Shown here one piece after another: positions 63,983 through 64,000 of a DNA stretch of 64,000 nucleotides. The translations under genes were made by a program, and so were the position numbers. Source of the stretch: Streptomyces sp. NBC_01296. GTDB lineage: Bacteria; Actinomycetota; Actinomycetes; Streptomycetales; Streptomycetaceae. The DNA is taken from NCBI RefSeq assembly GCF_035984415.1, contig NZ_CP130720.1:2108001-2172000 (forward strand), read 5' to 3'. The notes under the pieces were generated by a model that ran no database searches, had not been told where the DNA came from, and worked only from the letters and a program-made list of their open reading frames with translations. How positions within the stretch are numbered: position 1 is the stretch's first letter; each line of letters opens with the position of its first letter.

Positions 63983-64000
63983 GGTTACGCAGCCCCTTCA

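Overview
The window is about 70 % G+C actinobacterial DNA and almost certainly comes from a Streptomyces chromosome. Supporting signs are a full-length geosmin synthase, an aerobic-type cobalamin gene cluster behind a cobalamin riboswitch, AfsR/SARP-type and trypsin-WD40 proteins, WXG100/Rhs toxin genes, GTG starts, ATGA/GTGA stop-start overlaps and leaderless TANNNT promoters.

Left part (1-15.5 kb) is an accessory region full of debris. It begins with the end of a SNF2 helicase and its SWIM zinc-finger partner. Next come four tandem pairs of an 11-bp repeat, a corA 3'-end fragment and pieces of two transposases. A WXG100-like protein, a 1430-aa Rhs toxin and a small immunity candidate follow as one overlapping operon. 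After a second corA tail there are two small leaderless genes (one SUKH-like). Then comes a Trypco1 gene with a collapsed trypsin-WD40 gene, flanked by a 43-bp repeat that also abuts an AfsR-like regulator lacking its DNA-binding domain.

Middle (15.5-35.6 kb): a giant HEAT-repeat protein, a flavin oxidoreductase and a third corA-like scrap. A two-gene unit follows: an unrecognised 784-aa protein translationally coupled to a SNF2-type helicase, a possible undescribed defence-like system. Then come a DUF421 protein, two secreted trypsin-like proteins, a tyrosine phosphatase with a shifted C-terminus, an O-methyltransferase, tsaD behind a perfect Fur/Nur-like palindrome, a secreted PI-PLC-like enzyme, another flavoprotein and an SDR.

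Cobalamin block (35.7-46.8 kb): cobL(cbiET)-cobM-cobK runs rightward. cobG-cobH-cobIJ runs leftward. cobN is read divergently from cobG and carries a cobalamin riboswitch. Together they cover much of the corrin ring methylation, reduction and contraction steps and the large cobalt-chelatase subunit.

The most notable locus is 46.9-49.4 kb. A 37-codon gene, previously easy to miss, encodes a peptide ending in Ala-Trp-Tyr-Phe-Trp-Tyr. It sits just upstream of a short cytochrome P450 and a second overlapping P450. This is the architecture of the atropopeptide RiPPs (tryptorubin A has the core AWYIWY), with a Phe-for-Ile change in the core.

Right part (49.9-64 kb): the geosmin synthase, an intact trypsin-NTPase-14xWD40 protein (the intact relative of the collapsed gene at 11.8 kb), a secreted beta-propeller protein, and a leftward purine-catabolism run of xanthine dehydrogenase iron-sulfur subunit, molybdopterin subunit, NCS2 purine permease and XdhC. 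The FAD subunit probably lies just beyond the right edge.
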